Source: Pseudomonadota bacterium | Lineage (GTDB): Bacteria > Pseudomonadota > Gammaproteobacteria > Steroidobacterales > Steroidobacteraceae | DNA: 64,000 nt | Reading direction: 5' to 3' | Assembly (NCBI GenBank): GCA_023423935.1 | Contig: JAFAEQ010000056.1 | Span: 1-64,000 of the forward strand | Shown: positions 36,983-46,346 of the stretch, in pieces | How the letters are laid out: each line of letters starts with the position of its first letter | Position numbering within the stretch: the stretch's first letter is position 1 | Position numbers and translations under genes: made by a program | The notes under the pieces: generated by a model | Database searches by the model: none | What the model was told of the DNA's origin: nothing | Seen by the model: the letters and a program-made list of their open reading frames with translations, nothing else

Positions 36983-38239
36983 ATGATGGCTGCGCTGTGG
37001 GTGCTGGTGGGCGTGATCCTCACGCGCATCTATCTGCTGTTCACGCATCAGCGTCACACGCCGTATCTGCAGCTCGATCTGGACTCGCTGCCGCCGCTCG
37101 AGGAGGGCCTGGAAGCGTTGGCAGGTCTCACCGACGGCTCGGTGCATCCGGGTAACTCGGTCACGGTGCTGCAGAACGGGAACGTGTTCGATGCCATGCA
37201 GTCGGACATCCGCGCGGCACGCCACACGATTCATCTGGAAACCTTCGTCTGGACCAAGGGGAAGCTCGAACAACAGTTCGTGCAACTGCTTTGCGAGAAG
37301 GCGCGTGCGGGCGTAAAGGTGCGAGTGCTCGTCGATGCGATCGGCGGCTCGGGTGCGGACAACAAAGCGTTCGAGCAGCTCACCGCCGCGGGAGTGCATC
37401 TCGCACAGTACTGCCGTCCTCGATGGGTCAATCTGCGGCGCTTCAATCAGCGCACGCATCGCAAGCTGCTCATCGTGGACGGCGAAATCGGGTTCGTCTT
37501 CGGTCACGGCATTGCGGATCAATGGCTGGGTGATGCGCAGGACGAGAAGCACTGGCGTGACACCGCGGTGCGAGTCGAAGGACCGGTGGTGCTCGCGTTG
37601 CAATCCGTGTTCATGGAGAACTGGATCGAGGAGACGCACTGCGTGCCTTCGGGCCCCGGATGCTTTCCGTCGCCACAGAAGAAGGGCGATATCAGTGCGC
37701 ATGTATTCAGCAGCGCATCTGGAGACAGCATTTCATCCGTCGCGCTCGTCTACACGGTCGCCATCGCCTGCGCGCGTCGCGAAGTCATCATCCAGAATCC
37801 GTACTTCGCTCCTGACGACGGTGTGTGCGAACTGCTGCAAAAGGTCGTCGAGCGTGGCGTGGCAGTGCATCTCATGGTGCCCGGCAAGAAGACAGACAGT
37901 CCCTTCGTGCGCGATGCGGGATGTTTTCTTTACGAGCGACTCTTGCGCGCAGGTGTGCGGCTGTACGAATTCGAGCCGACGCTGCCGCATCAGAAAGTCG
38001 TCATCGTCGACGGCATCTGGTCGCACGTGGGATCGACGAACTTCGATTCGAGATCCCTGGCGCTCAACGAGGAGGCGGGTATCGGGATTCTGGATCGCGA
38101 CACCGCGCGAGTGCTGCGCGATGCCTTTCAGAACGATCTGCGCCGCAGTTCAGAAGTGAAGCTGGAAAGATGGGTCCAGCGGCCAGCCCACGCGAAGGCG
38201 TGGAGCTGGCTTGCGTATCGACTGCACGATCAGCTGTAA
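36983..38239 (+). CDS. Cardiolipin synthase (PLD superfamily)
   Basis: 418-residue phospholipase D-type cardiolipin synthase. One N-terminal helix, then two HKD motifs: THRKLLIVDGEIGFVFG and PHQKVVIVDGIWSHVGSTNFD. Each pairs the H-x-K with later D and N/S as in ClsA/ClsB. Start: ATG 36983 has GGAGGG (36971-36976) 6 bases before; ATG 36977 is too close to it. Makes cardiolipin from phosphatidylglycerol at the inner membrane. Length is shorter than ClsA with two TM helices and matches one-TM forms. Confidence 0.92.
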   Translation: MMAALWVLVGVILTRIYLLFTHQRHTPYLQLDLDSLPPLEEGLEALAGLTDGSVHPGNSVTVLQNGNVFDAMQSDIRAARHTIHLETFVWTKGKLEQQFVQLLCEKARAGVKVRVLVDAIGGSGADNKAFEQLTAAGVHLAQYCRPRWVNLRRFNQRTHRKLLIVDGEIGFVFGHGIADQWLGDAQDEKHWRDTAVRVEGPVVLALQSVFMENWIEETHCVPSGPGCFPSPQKKGDISAHVFSSASGDSISSVALVYTVAIACARREVIIQNPYFAPDDGVCELLQKVVERGVAVHLMVPGKKTDSPFVRDAGCFLYERLLRAGVRLYEFEPTLPHQKVVIVDGIWSHVGSTNFDSRSLALNEEAGIGILDRDTARVLRDAFQNDLRRSSEVKLERWVQRPAHAKAWSWLAYRLHDQL

Positions 38240-38276
38240 CGCTGAGCGGCTCCGACTCTGGCTAGCCGACTAGCGA

Positions 38277-38561
38277 CTAGTGGACTGTAACGACTGATTC
38301 GCGAATGCTGCTTTGGTCGTCATCCCGGCGAAGGCCTGGCGAGGCCGGGATCTCCGCGCGGGATTTCCCTCGGTCACAGGGCCTGGCCCCCGGCCTTCGC
38401 CGGGGTGACCCCTTAACGCCCTACGCTGGGGTGACCCCTTAACGGCCTTCGCCGGGGTGACCCCTTAACGGCCTACGCTGGGGTGACCTCTCGGGGCCTT
38501 CGCCGGGGTGACATCAATACCGGGTGACATCAATACTGAATCGGCTGTTACAGGTCACTAG
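38277..38561. repeat. CTAGTG-ended MITE-like repeat, copy B
   Basis: 285-bp element, best-preserved copy. Left end CTAGTGGACTGTAACGACTG and the right end, read inverted, CTAGTGACCTGTAACAGCCG (15 of 20 identical, then ATTC in both). Internal GTGACCCCTTAACGGCCT... units with CTTCGCCGGGG palindromes, four or more. Carries no gene. Lies 37 bases after the cardiolipin synthase stop, 8 bases from the convergent DUF2817 stop. Confidence 0.85.
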
Positions 38562-38569
38562 CTGACCAG

Positions 38570-39652
38570 TCAGCTCACTGCGAACGCCGCCAGTACCTGT
38601 CGACACGCGAGCAGCGATTGACCGAGGACCATGCCGCGCCATAGATCGTTATCGAGATAGAAGGCGTGGGTGATCTGATCCTTGATGAACCGTGCATCGG
38701 GCGAGAGAGGATCTCCGTGTGCATGTAACCAGTTGTCCGCACGCAGCGCATCGAGGACCTGTAACGGACCTACGGTGCCGAATTCGAGCGCGATCGCAGT
38801 GACCGTGACCTCCGGCATCATCGTCGGGATGGCAGAAAGCCAGTCACCGCCGACCTTCGCGAACTCTTCGCCCTGGCTGCCGATCGATGTGATGGCCGCT
38901 CCAAACCAGCTTCGCGTGCGGTCATAAGCAGCACTGCCCACGCCCGCAGAAGTGATCTGCTCTGCGAAGCCCGGTGTTCCAAGGCCGGAGTGATAGTCGA
39001 TGAATGCAACGTGCCGGGCGTTGCATAGACGCTCTTTAACGATCGACGTCAACGTGAGGCGCGCTGCAGTCGGCGACGTTCCTCCAAAGAAAATTCCCTT
39101 CTCGTGCTTGTACTGTCCGCCGCTCACGACCTGCGCGAACTTCTGCATGCCGTGCTCGCGTATGTAGCCTTGCAATGCCGTGAGTGTTTGCGCACGTGAC
39201 TGATCGGACCACTCGGCAGGGCAGAGCACATCCGCCAACTCATCGTATGCGGCGTTCGCTGGAACCGGTTGCGAGAAGTCGATCCAGTTGCGGTTCAGAT
39301 CGACGTTCTCGTGTGTCACGCGACGCCGCCATGCAAAGCCGTACGGATTCAGCGCGTGAATCAATAGCGCTGCCGTATCTCGCGGCAGACGCTTGTGCTC
39401 TTCTCGTTCGAGCCAGTCGATCTGCGCGCCAGACCCACAGAACCCCTCGACACCGTGCGTTCCGCTCACCGTCACCAGGACTCTGGAGGCCGCCTCGGGC
39501 CCAATCCATGCGGCATCGGTGGCAAGTGCCTCTCCCGACGGACCCTGTGCCGGATAGGGATATGAATCGATGCGCGCACCCGCCGTGCTCGCAGTCTTGA
39601 GAAAGTGCGCTCGCGCGCTGGCGTAATCGGGGCTGAAACTCGAGTTGTTCAT
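38570..39652 (-). CDS. DUF2817 (M14-like) peptidase-domain protein
   Basis: 360-residue protein of the DUF2817 family, related to M14 carboxypeptidases. Zinc/active-site patterns are VSGTHGVEGFCGSGAQ (H..E), HENVDLNRNWIDF and FIDYHSGLGTPG (H). An AIALEFGT segment contains the likely catalytic Glu. ATG 39652 (MNNSSFSP) opens the domain; the upstream frame to 39883 is not protein-like. No signal peptide. Gene order shows no partner. Substrate unknown. Confidence 0.87.
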   Translation of the reverse strand: MNNSSFSPDYASARAHFLKTASTAGARIDSYPYPAQGPSGEALATDAAWIGPEAASRVLVTVSGTHGVEGFCGSGAQIDWLEREEHKRLPRDTAALLIHALNPYGFAWRRRVTHENVDLNRNWIDFSQPVPANAAYDELADVLCPAEWSDQSRAQTLTALQGYIREHGMQKFAQVVSGGQYKHEKGIFFGGTSPTAARLTLTSIVKERLCNARHVAFIDYHSGLGTPGFAEQITSAGVGSAAYDRTRSWFGAAITSIGSQGEEFAKVGGDWLSAIPTMMPEVTVTAIALEFGTVGPLQVLDALRADNWLHAHGDPLSPDARFIKDQITHAFYLDNDLWRGMVLGQSLLACRQVLAAFAVS

Positions 39653-39952
39653 CTTCTCTCCCTGATGATGAGTGTCCGGCGCTCTGCCTTGAGACCACGG
39701 AAGTCCGTTCTTTCGTCGACCTGTCCGAAGGTCGCCTCGAGGGCTCTCTGTTGCGAGTTGTAACCCGCCTATCCGCTTTCGCCAAGAACAGCCTTGAGCG
39801 GTTTCAGATGGCCAGCCCACTGCGAGCGGTTGGCACTGCCTGTGGTTGCCGCGTGCGCAGAACGTTTTGCCCGTTTCGATCACCGGCCAGCCATCGACGC
39901 ATGAGCGTCGTCCTCGATGCCCTTCGCGACGGTCGGTGCGCAGTTCTTCGCG
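39653..39952. other. Intergenic stretch
   Basis: 300 bases between the M56-type gene end and the DUF2817 start, both minus strand. I see no gene, repeat or clear regulatory structure. Confidence 0.5.
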
Positions 39953-41608
39953 TTATCGCTGTAGCCAATGCCACGTCACGGCGATGCGGTTACCTTTGGC
40001 GTCTCGGACCGCAGTGCCGCGAGCTACTTCCGTGACGCGCGATGCAGGCAGCAGCTCTTCCACAAAGCGTTGAGAGGCGTGCGGATCTTTGATGATTTTA
40101 CGTTGCCCGCCTTGAATGAACGTTCCTTCTTCGGTCAACGCGATCCAAAGCTCCATTCCCTTATTCAGTCCTTCAAGCGCGGCCGGATCAGCGAGTTCAA
40201 TGATCGCGCGTTCGTTTCTTGTCTTGTTGATCAGATGTGCTTCTAGCCAAGTGCGGTCCCGACGAATCGCGGCCAAGTCGAGGCGTGGTGAGTTCTCGGC
40301 GATGGACTTCGCCGTGGGATTGACCCCCAGAAGCACTATCCCGGGGTTCAGCCCGTCGGCGCCGGCAGGCGTCCTCAGCTGAACGAACATCGGCGTAGAG
40401 CTCGTCGACTGGTTGAGCGTCTCGTTGTACAGGGTTCTCAACTGATTCTCGGAGATCTCGCCGACCTGCCAGCTTGGTCGCATCTCTGAATAGTGACTCA
40501 CGACGCGTCCTTGTTCGTTCACAGCGATGAAGATGAGCGGCGTCTTGGATCTGTCCTCCGTCAGTGCTCCCGGCTCAAAATGCTCAATGATCGTCGTCAA
40601 CGATTTCCATTGTTCGCGATATTCGACCTGGGGCGAGGGTACGCGAGGAGTCTTGTCGACTTGCGCAACGCGGAAACCTGCTGTCCATGGCCGATCTGTT
40701 GGCGGATTCCAGGCTGCAGCCGTAGCACACGCTGCGAAGGATGCAAGCGCAAGTGCGGCAGTCTTGGTCCTGCTTCGGGCATGGCTCGGGTGACACATCG
40801 TCTCGATGCGAACTTCGAGCGAGGATCTGGATTCGATCAGGGCGGCGGCCGGGGCGATGTTGCGCGGTTGTCTTGTCGCTACATCGAGCAGAACCTGGCC
40901 GTACTCACGTGGATTGACCGAAGAGCGTAGTACGCGCTGATCGCAGTCGAGCTCGATCGACAATCGCAGCCGTCTGAACTGCCACCAGAGAGCGGCATTC
41001 CAGGGAAACACGATCAATAGGCAGATCCCCGCGCCGATCAGCCACTCATCTTTCGCGCGAATGTGTTGCAGTTCATGCACCACGATCCATCGTCGTTGTC
41101 GCACAGGAAATTGACGAACCCACGCTGGAAGCAGAATGGTCGGCTTCATCAGGCCCACGACGGCAGGGCCCAGCGTTTGAGTAATTACGATCTCGCGACC
41201 GCAGAGGGTTGTTATGCTGCCACGGCGATGCTCGCGCCTGATGACAAATAACCCCAGCGCAAAGATCGACGCCGCCGCCATTGAAGTGCACACCCATCCA
41301 ATGCGCAGCCATCGGTCAATCGACTGAGTTCCGACCCGAGGGATTGCCCAGTCACTGATGCCTGTCTGGGATGTCGTCGGATCCAGATCGGATATCGATG
41401 CGGATCTCACGACTTCCAATACGAATCGTTCGGCCGGGGTGAGGGGTGTAAGGGTGTGACCCAGTGGGATTGCCACGGACAATATCATCGCGAAGAGCCA
41501 GGCCCATCTCGACGGGAGTCGAGTGCTGGAAACGCTGCGGTTCCAGGCCCATGCAGCAACGCTAATGACCGAAGCTACGCCGATGGCATAGAGCATCCAT
41601 TGCATCAT
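39953..41608 (-). CDS. M56-family (BlaR1-like) membrane metallopeptidase
   Basis: 551-residue sensor peptidase. N-terminal helices (about 5-24, 35-52, 103-122), a cytoplasmic loop with the zinc motif HELQH (His178-His182), a further helix (about 191-212), and a downstream acidic IELDCDQRVL zinc-ligand segment, as in BlaR1/MecR1. The C-terminal domain (about 300-551) is not a penicillin-binding domain and I do not recognise it. It overlaps the BlaI gene by 4 bases (ATGA), so the pair is a regulator-protease module. It likely cleaves BlaI in response to an unknown cell-envelope signal. Confidence 0.88.
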   Translation of the reverse strand: MMQWMLYAIGVASVISVAAWAWNRSVSSTRLPSRWAWLFAMILSVAIPLGHTLTPLTPAERFVLEVVRSASISDLDPTTSQTGISDWAIPRVGTQSIDRWLRIGWVCTSMAAASIFALGLFVIRREHRRGSITTLCGREIVITQTLGPAVVGLMKPTILLPAWVRQFPVRQRRWIVVHELQHIRAKDEWLIGAGICLLIVFPWNAALWWQFRRLRLSIELDCDQRVLRSSVNPREYGQVLLDVATRQPRNIAPAAALIESRSSLEVRIETMCHPSHARSRTKTAALALASFAACATAAAWNPPTDRPWTAGFRVAQVDKTPRVPSPQVEYREQWKSLTTIIEHFEPGALTEDRSKTPLIFIAVNEQGRVVSHYSEMRPSWQVGEISENQLRTLYNETLNQSTSSTPMFVQLRTPAGADGLNPGIVLLGVNPTAKSIAENSPRLDLAAIRRDRTWLEAHLINKTRNERAIIELADPAALEGLNKGMELWIALTEEGTFIQGGQRKIIKDPHASQRFVEELLPASRVTEVARGTAVRDAKGNRIAVTWHWLQR

Positions 41609-41985
41609 TTCGGTTTCCTTGCCGGCTTGGGGTTTTCATCAAGGATGGCCTGGATCCGCTCCATTTGACTCTTCGAGAGCTGATGGTCTTCAACCAGGTG
41701 AGCAAGAAGCAGGTCTGATGATCCACGAAAAAGCTTCTTGGCAAGCTGTTGTACGGCGGTTCGCCGGAACGCTGCCTGCTCGACGACAGCTTCGTAGCGA
41801 TGAGCACGTCCCTCGGCCGTGTGCCGAACGAACTTCTTCGCTTCCAGGTTCTGAAGAATGGTGAGTACGGTCGTGTACGCAAGCTTTGCGCGTAGCCCGC
41901 TCAACACCTCGTGCACGGTCGATGGACCTCGAGTCCAAAGCACGTTCATGACGTCGCTTTCCCTGCTGCCAAGGGGAATCTTCAT
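41605..41985 (-). CDS. BlaI/MecI/CopY-family repressor
   Basis: 126-residue winged-helix repressor. DNA-binding domain 1-70 (SRESDVMNVLW, STVHEVLSGL, YTTVLTILQNLEAKKFVRH, GRAHRYEA) and a C-terminal dimerisation helix region with the sequence LAHLVEDHQLSKSQMERI. ATG 41985 (MKIPLGSRE) is chosen over the in-frame 42018 because it starts the domain. Two operator-like palindromes lie 15-54 bases upstream. It is expected to repress its own operon until the M56 partner cleaves it. Confidence 0.92.
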   Translation of the reverse strand: MKIPLGSRESDVMNVLWTRGPSTVHEVLSGLRAKLAYTTVLTILQNLEAKKFVRHTAEGRAHRYEAVVEQAAFRRTAVQQLAKKLFRGSSDLLLAHLVEDHQLSKSQMERIQAILDENPKPARKPK

Positions 41986-41999
41986 GGGTACCTCGTGGC

Positions 42000-42039
42000 T
42001 ACTAAGTGCATAGTACATGAATCTACGATGAGCATAGTA
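42000..42039. promoter_or_regulatory. Twin BlaI-type operators
   Basis: Two 16-base near-palindromes of consensus TACTATG-N2-CATAGTA: TACTAAGTGCATAGTA (42000-42015) and TACGATGAGCATAGTA (42024-42039), 24 bases apart centre to centre. Each differs from a perfect palindrome by one base. Placement right before the BlaI gene suggests autoregulation. Confidence 0.75.
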
Positions 42040-42073
42040 GTACCGTACATCGATGGCCGACGAAGGGCCAAAA

Positions 42074-42420
42074 TCAGCTTCCGCTTGAATCCACCACGGT
42101 CTGACGCTCCTGTTTCATCGTCGCCGGATCGCGAAATCGTGTGTCGAGATGATCGATCCATGCGCGCACGACGGGGGTAGGCCAGTGCGAGTGGTGAAGA
42201 CGAGATGGACGATGCCTTCTTCGCCTGCCCATTCGGAAAAGATGCGTACGAGGGCGCCGGAACGAAGAGCTGCAGCGCGTGATCAGGCCGTAACGCGACT
42301 CCCAATCCCGCTATCGCAGCATTCCGAACCGAGACGAAGTCGCTGCAGCCTAGTCGTGGCGAAGGCGTGTGGGTGTGGATCGCGCCGCCCGGTCCCTCGA
42401 GCGTCCAGGTGATGTCGCCC
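42074..42420 (-). pseudogene. LysR-type regulator C-terminal remnant, frameshifted
   Basis: Reading the minus strand gives the end of a LysR substrate-binding domain: DITWTLEGPGGAIHTHTP, FVSVRNAAIAGLGVALRPDH, then after a frameshift near 42265 GALVRIFSEWAGEEGIVHLV, and after a second at the run of C (42173-42177) PVVRAWIDHLDTRFRD to a stop at 42074. Only the last third of the gene remains, cut off at about 42420 where amidohydrolase sequence begins. Confidence 0.75.
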
Positions 42421-43782
42421 CTTCATCGGAAGTGCTCAACCGTAATTCGTTGGCTACGATGATGCGCAGCTCTACCGCCGTCAGCGGCAGCTTCGTGCGA
42501 AAGATTTCCCAGCCGCGAGCGATGCTGCCGCCGGGCGGACTGAGGTCGGATCCATAGAGAATTCGTTGCGGACCGACTTGTCTGATCCGCTCTACGATCT
42601 GCGCCGCTTCTTCAGGCGTCGTATCGCTCGTGACGTTCGTTGCGACATCGAAATAGAGACGGCGCATGCGCGGGTCCTTGCGTTGCGCAGCCGCGCCGAA
42701 TACGGCCATGAGTTCGTCGGCCTGTGCGTAGCCGGGTCCAGCAGTGCCAAGGTGAGCGACGATGATGTCGACATTCGGCGCGCGCTCGGGCAGACGATCC
42801 AGAAAAATCCGCGCGTCCTCTGCTCCATAGTTTTGTCCGCCGCGAGCGCGCATGTGCACCAGCACGCTCGCACGCGAACGCTGCGCCAACGTGAACACGT
42901 CTTCGACCCGCGCGCGTTGCTGCGTATCGCGCAGACTGATCCCGCTGTTGCCCAGATGCAGTTTGATGCCGTGCATGCCGGGCAGCTTCAAGCAGCGTTC
43001 CAGTTCGGCGAGCGCCGCATCGCGTAACGGATTCGCGCTACAGAAACCGATCAGCCGCCCTTCGCTGCGATCTACTTCGCCGGCTGTCCAGTCGTTTTCT
43101 TCACGCGTGCGACGATCAGGATCGTTGAAGCCCTTGCGCTCGTCCGCGAAGCTGTAGCCCACGGACAGCACGATCGCTCGATCGATATGAGCTGCATCCA
43201 GCTCCGCGAGCAGTGCTTGGCCATCTCTGAGGCGCGGGCTGGCGGCACTTCGTGGTTGAGCGAGACCGAAGATCGGCCGCAAAGACCGCAAAAAAGAGGC
43301 GAGGTAACAGTCGATCGAAGACCAGCAGATCCTTCGCCTCCTCGGCACTCATTTCCTTTATGCGGTCTTTGCGGCCCCCATTTCCTAGCTCGCTGATGAG
43401 CGCAGGGTGCGGCGAATGATGCGTTCTTCCATAAACCCGCTGCGCGGGCTGGCGGCACTTCGTGGTTGAGCGAGACCGAAGATCGGCCGCAAAGACCGCA
43501 AAAAGGATGCGAGGCAACAGTATCGAAGACCAGCAGATCCTCCGCCTCCTCGGCACTCATTTCCTTTATGCGGTCTTTGCGGCTCCCCATTTCCTGGCTC
43601 GCTGATGAACACAAGGTGCCGCGAGCGGTGGGTTCTTCCACAAGCCCGCTGATGGGCATTTGCACGATCGCCGCAAACGCGGGGCTGATCAGATGCTGGT
43701 GGTAATCAATGCGCGGCGCGGGTGGCGCCGCGAGCAGGGCGGGGCTGGCGAGGGCGAGTGCGGCGAAGAGCAGTGGTTTCAT
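42421..43782 (-). pseudogene. Disrupted amidohydrolase (exported)
   Basis: Metal-dependent amidohydrolase (COG2159-like) split into two frames. The 5' part (ATG 43782) has a signal peptide (MKPLLFAALALASPALLAA) and DYHQHLISP, the HxH metal ligands. The 3' part has HGIKLHLGNSGI, DIIVAHLGTAGPG and RILYGSDLSPPGG (metal-binding D). Between them lies a 210-bp tandem duplication (43232-43640) that causes a frame change, and the C-terminus fuses out of frame to the LysR remnant. Probably inactive. Confidence 0.75.
43232..43640. repeat. 210-bp tandem duplication with GGCCGCAAAGACCGCA inverted repeats
   Basis: Two direct units (from 43232 and 43442). Each contains GGCCGCAAAGACCGCA and, about 80 bases on, the complement TGCGGTCTTTGCGGCC, so each unit can fold into a long hairpin. 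Copies differ by small changes including a few indels. The same word occurs at 53416-53435. It lies inside the amidohydrolase gene. Confidence 0.85.
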
Positions 43783-44151
43783 GATGGCAAGACACAGCGA
43801 CGCTAGGAAAGGTTTCCGGGTCACCAGATCAGCGCGTCGCGGTATCCCCAGGCAGGCTGGATCGCTGGGAGGTACGCGCACTGGCAATCGCGAGTCCTGA
43901 CTACCTGCCAGCACCGTGAGCTGAGCCGAAGGTGGCAGGACGCAGCTGTCGCCAGGCAGATGCACCTGGCCCCATTCCAGCTGCTAGTCGCGCCGTGGCA
44001 GACTCGCTCTCGTCTCGACGCTTCGTAGGTCGGCGACGCGAGAGGAAGGGAACTGGGGCATCAGCCCTGACTTAGAGGTGCTGGCGTCTCCGGACCAAAG
44101 GCCAGTGACGATTGCCGCAGTTCTGGACGCGGTGACAGTTGCCGATAAACA
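43783..44151. other. Intergenic region
   Basis: 369 bases between the divergent amidohydrolase and acyltransferase genes. No RNA, repeat or clear small gene seen. Confidence 0.5.
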
Positions 44152-46161
44152 GTGGATGCAGGGAGCAGCCAGGTGGACTACAGACGCGACATCGATGGAC
44201 TGCGGGCGTTGGCCATCACGCCGGTCGTGGCCTTTCACTACGCTGTTCCAGGATTCAAAGGGGGCTACGTCGGTGTCGACGTCTTCTTCGTCATCTCCGG
44301 GTTCCTGATCGGAGGCATCATCCTCCGGGAAGTGGCGGACGGCTCCTTCACGTACGCCAACTTCTACGCGCGTCGCGCGCGGCGCATTCTGCCCGCGTTG
44401 CTCGTCGTGCTGGCGGTAAGCAGTGTCTTCGCCGCGCTCGTCCTGTCGCCACGTGAACTGCAGTTGTTCGGCGAGGTGGCCGCGGCGAGCGTGGTGGGTC
44501 TTTCGAACATTGCGATATGGTCCGAGATCAGCTACTTCGCGCCGACGGCTGACCTCAACCCGCTCTTGATGACATGGTCGCTGAGTGTCGAAGAACAGTT
44601 CTATGTACTCGCGCCGCTCGCGCTCATTCTTCTCCAGCGTTACGGGCGGCGCGCGCTGGCGATAGGGCTGGTCTGTATTTGTCTGGGGTCGCTGGCGCTA
44701 TCGTGGTGGGGTACGAAACACCATCCGCAGATCGCATTCTTCAGTTTGCCTACGCGTGCCTGGGAGCTGGCGCTCGGCGTCTTGCTTGCGTTCGGGGAAC
44801 GTCACGCATGGAGGCGACATTTGCCGATATTCTTTCAGTCCGTGACCTCGTGCGTTGGGCTCGCCTTGCTTGCGTATGCCATCTACGCGATGGATGCGTC
44901 CACGCCTTTTCCCGGGCTTGCTGCTTTAGTGCCCGCGCTGGGAACCGTATTGCTCATCGCATCTCCAGACGGTTGGATCAATCGTCGGTTGCTTGGACTG
45001 CCGCTGCTGGTCGGTCTCGGGCTCGTTTCGTACTCGTGGTACCTGTGGCATTGGCCGATCGTGAGCTTCGCCCGGGTGGTGAAGGGCGATGAGCTCATAT
45101 GGAACGAGTACGCAGTGCTGATGCTGATGTCGATCGTGCTGGCGTACCTCTCGTGGCGCTTCGTCGAGCGTCCGTTGCGTCGCTCGCGCACAGCGCAACC
45201 GCGCTTGCTTGCCCGATATGCTGCGCTGGTGGTCGGCGCAACGGCCGTGACGGCCTCCGCGTGGGCGAGCGGTGGCTGGCCACAACGCTTCGATGCGCAA
45301 GTTCAGGCCATCGATCGGCAACTGAAGGAGAACACGACCTCATGCCTCGCCGGATACGGCATGGATGCACCTGTTTTATCGACGCAGTGTTATCCGACGA
45401 CTGGCGGAGGGAAGGTTGCGCTTCTCGGCGATAGCCATGCTTCTGCGCTCGCGCCCGGCATACGCGCCTGGGCTGTGCGCTCCGGCCATGATCTCGTATA
45501 CCTCACCAAGGCTTCATGTCCGCCGCTGCTCGGCATCAGTCGCAAAGTTTCGTCGTATCCACGTCACTTCGAAGAATGCGACAAGTTCTTGCGCGAAACC
45601 TTTCGCCTCGTCGTCTCCGATCCTTCGATCGACATCGTAGTGCTCGCAGGTAACTGGCGTACCTCGATCGATCCAGTCTCTTCCAGCGATGACATTGCAG
45701 GTTCAGATGACATTCGGCAGGCGCGATTGCTCGAGGAAGGGTTGACTCGTTCGATTGCGGAACTGCAGGAGCATGGAAAGCTGATCGTGCTGGTGCAGGA
45801 CGTTCCGAGGCTTGCTCGTGAGCCGAGTCCGCTCGCATTGGGTGAAGCCATTCCGGCGCGCCTCACTTTACGTCGATGGTTCGATTGGGGACCGACGCCT
45901 TCAGAACGCGGGCGTGTGAATTTCGTGGCCGACGATACGCGTCCGATACTGCAGCGTGTGGCCGATGGCGACAGTCGGATTCAGCTGTGGGATCTGCAGG
46001 ATCGGTTTTGTGCAGCAAGCAGCTGCAAGTTCATGGAGGGCTCCACGCTGTACTACGCAGACACTCACCATTTGAGCGAAGCAGGTGCGCTGGTGATTGC
46101 GGATCGGGATCCCGCACCGGATGCGCAACCGATAGCGCCCGTCTCGAACGCCCTGCGCTGA
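44152..46161 (+). CDS. Membrane acyltransferase with SGNH domain (OafA/YrhL type)
   Basis: 669-residue acyltransferase 3/SGNH fusion. Residues 8-365 form about ten helices with DIDGLRALAITPVVAFHY, FFVISGFLIGG, FYARRARRILPA and the SVEEQFYVL motif. The C-terminal periplasmic SGNH domain shows LLGDSHAS (Ser428) and a distal D-x-H (YADTHHLSEAGA). Such proteins transfer acetyl groups from the cytoplasm to surface glycans. GTG start at 44152, or GTG at 44173 (VDYRRD). No operon partners, although the polysaccharide locus at 1.5-11.4 kb is a possible target. Confidence 0.9.
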   Translation: MDAGSSQVDYRRDIDGLRALAITPVVAFHYAVPGFKGGYVGVDVFFVISGFLIGGIILREVADGSFTYANFYARRARRILPALLVVLAVSSVFAALVLSPRELQLFGEVAAASVVGLSNIAIWSEISYFAPTADLNPLLMTWSLSVEEQFYVLAPLALILLQRYGRRALAIGLVCICLGSLALSWWGTKHHPQIAFFSLPTRAWELALGVLLAFGERHAWRRHLPIFFQSVTSCVGLALLAYAIYAMDASTPFPGLAALVPALGTVLLIASPDGWINRRLLGLPLLVGLGLVSYSWYLWHWPIVSFARVVKGDELIWNEYAVLMLMSIVLAYLSWRFVERPLRRSRTAQPRLLARYAALVVGATAVTASAWASGGWPQRFDAQVQAIDRQLKENTTSCLAGYGMDAPVLSTQCYPTTGGGKVALLGDSHASALAPGIRAWAVRSGHDLVYLTKASCPPLLGISRKVSSYPRHFEECDKFLRETFRLVVSDPSIDIVVLAGNWRTSIDPVSSSDDIAGSDDIRQARLLEEGLTRSIAELQEHGKLIVLVQDVPRLAREPSPLALGEAIPARLTLRRWFDWGPTPSERGRVNFVADDTRPILQRVADGDSRIQLWDLQDRFCAASSCKFMEGSTLYYADTHHLSEAGALVIADRDPAPDAQPIAPVSNALR

Positions 46162-46346
46162 TTGCGACGCTGAGTCAACGCGCTGGTCGTGCGCCGCTAA
46201 GGTCGACGGCGAGGCGATAGATGTGATCGAATCTGGACCTCCCGAATTTCGCTCCCAATGTCTGTTTCCGTACCGCAGGTTCGTCCTTGCGGTCGGAAGA
46301 CATTTATTCCGATCGTCGACCTTTCGACTGTTAGAGGAACTGCAAC

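Noticed and set aside
43072..43348. Overlapping frames within the amidohydrolase read as separate proteins
   Set aside because: They carry the duplicated unit and its shifted frames, best explained as one broken gene.
43984..44238. 84-residue minus-strand frame before the acyltransferase
   Set aside because: No start signal or recognisable content; likely chance.
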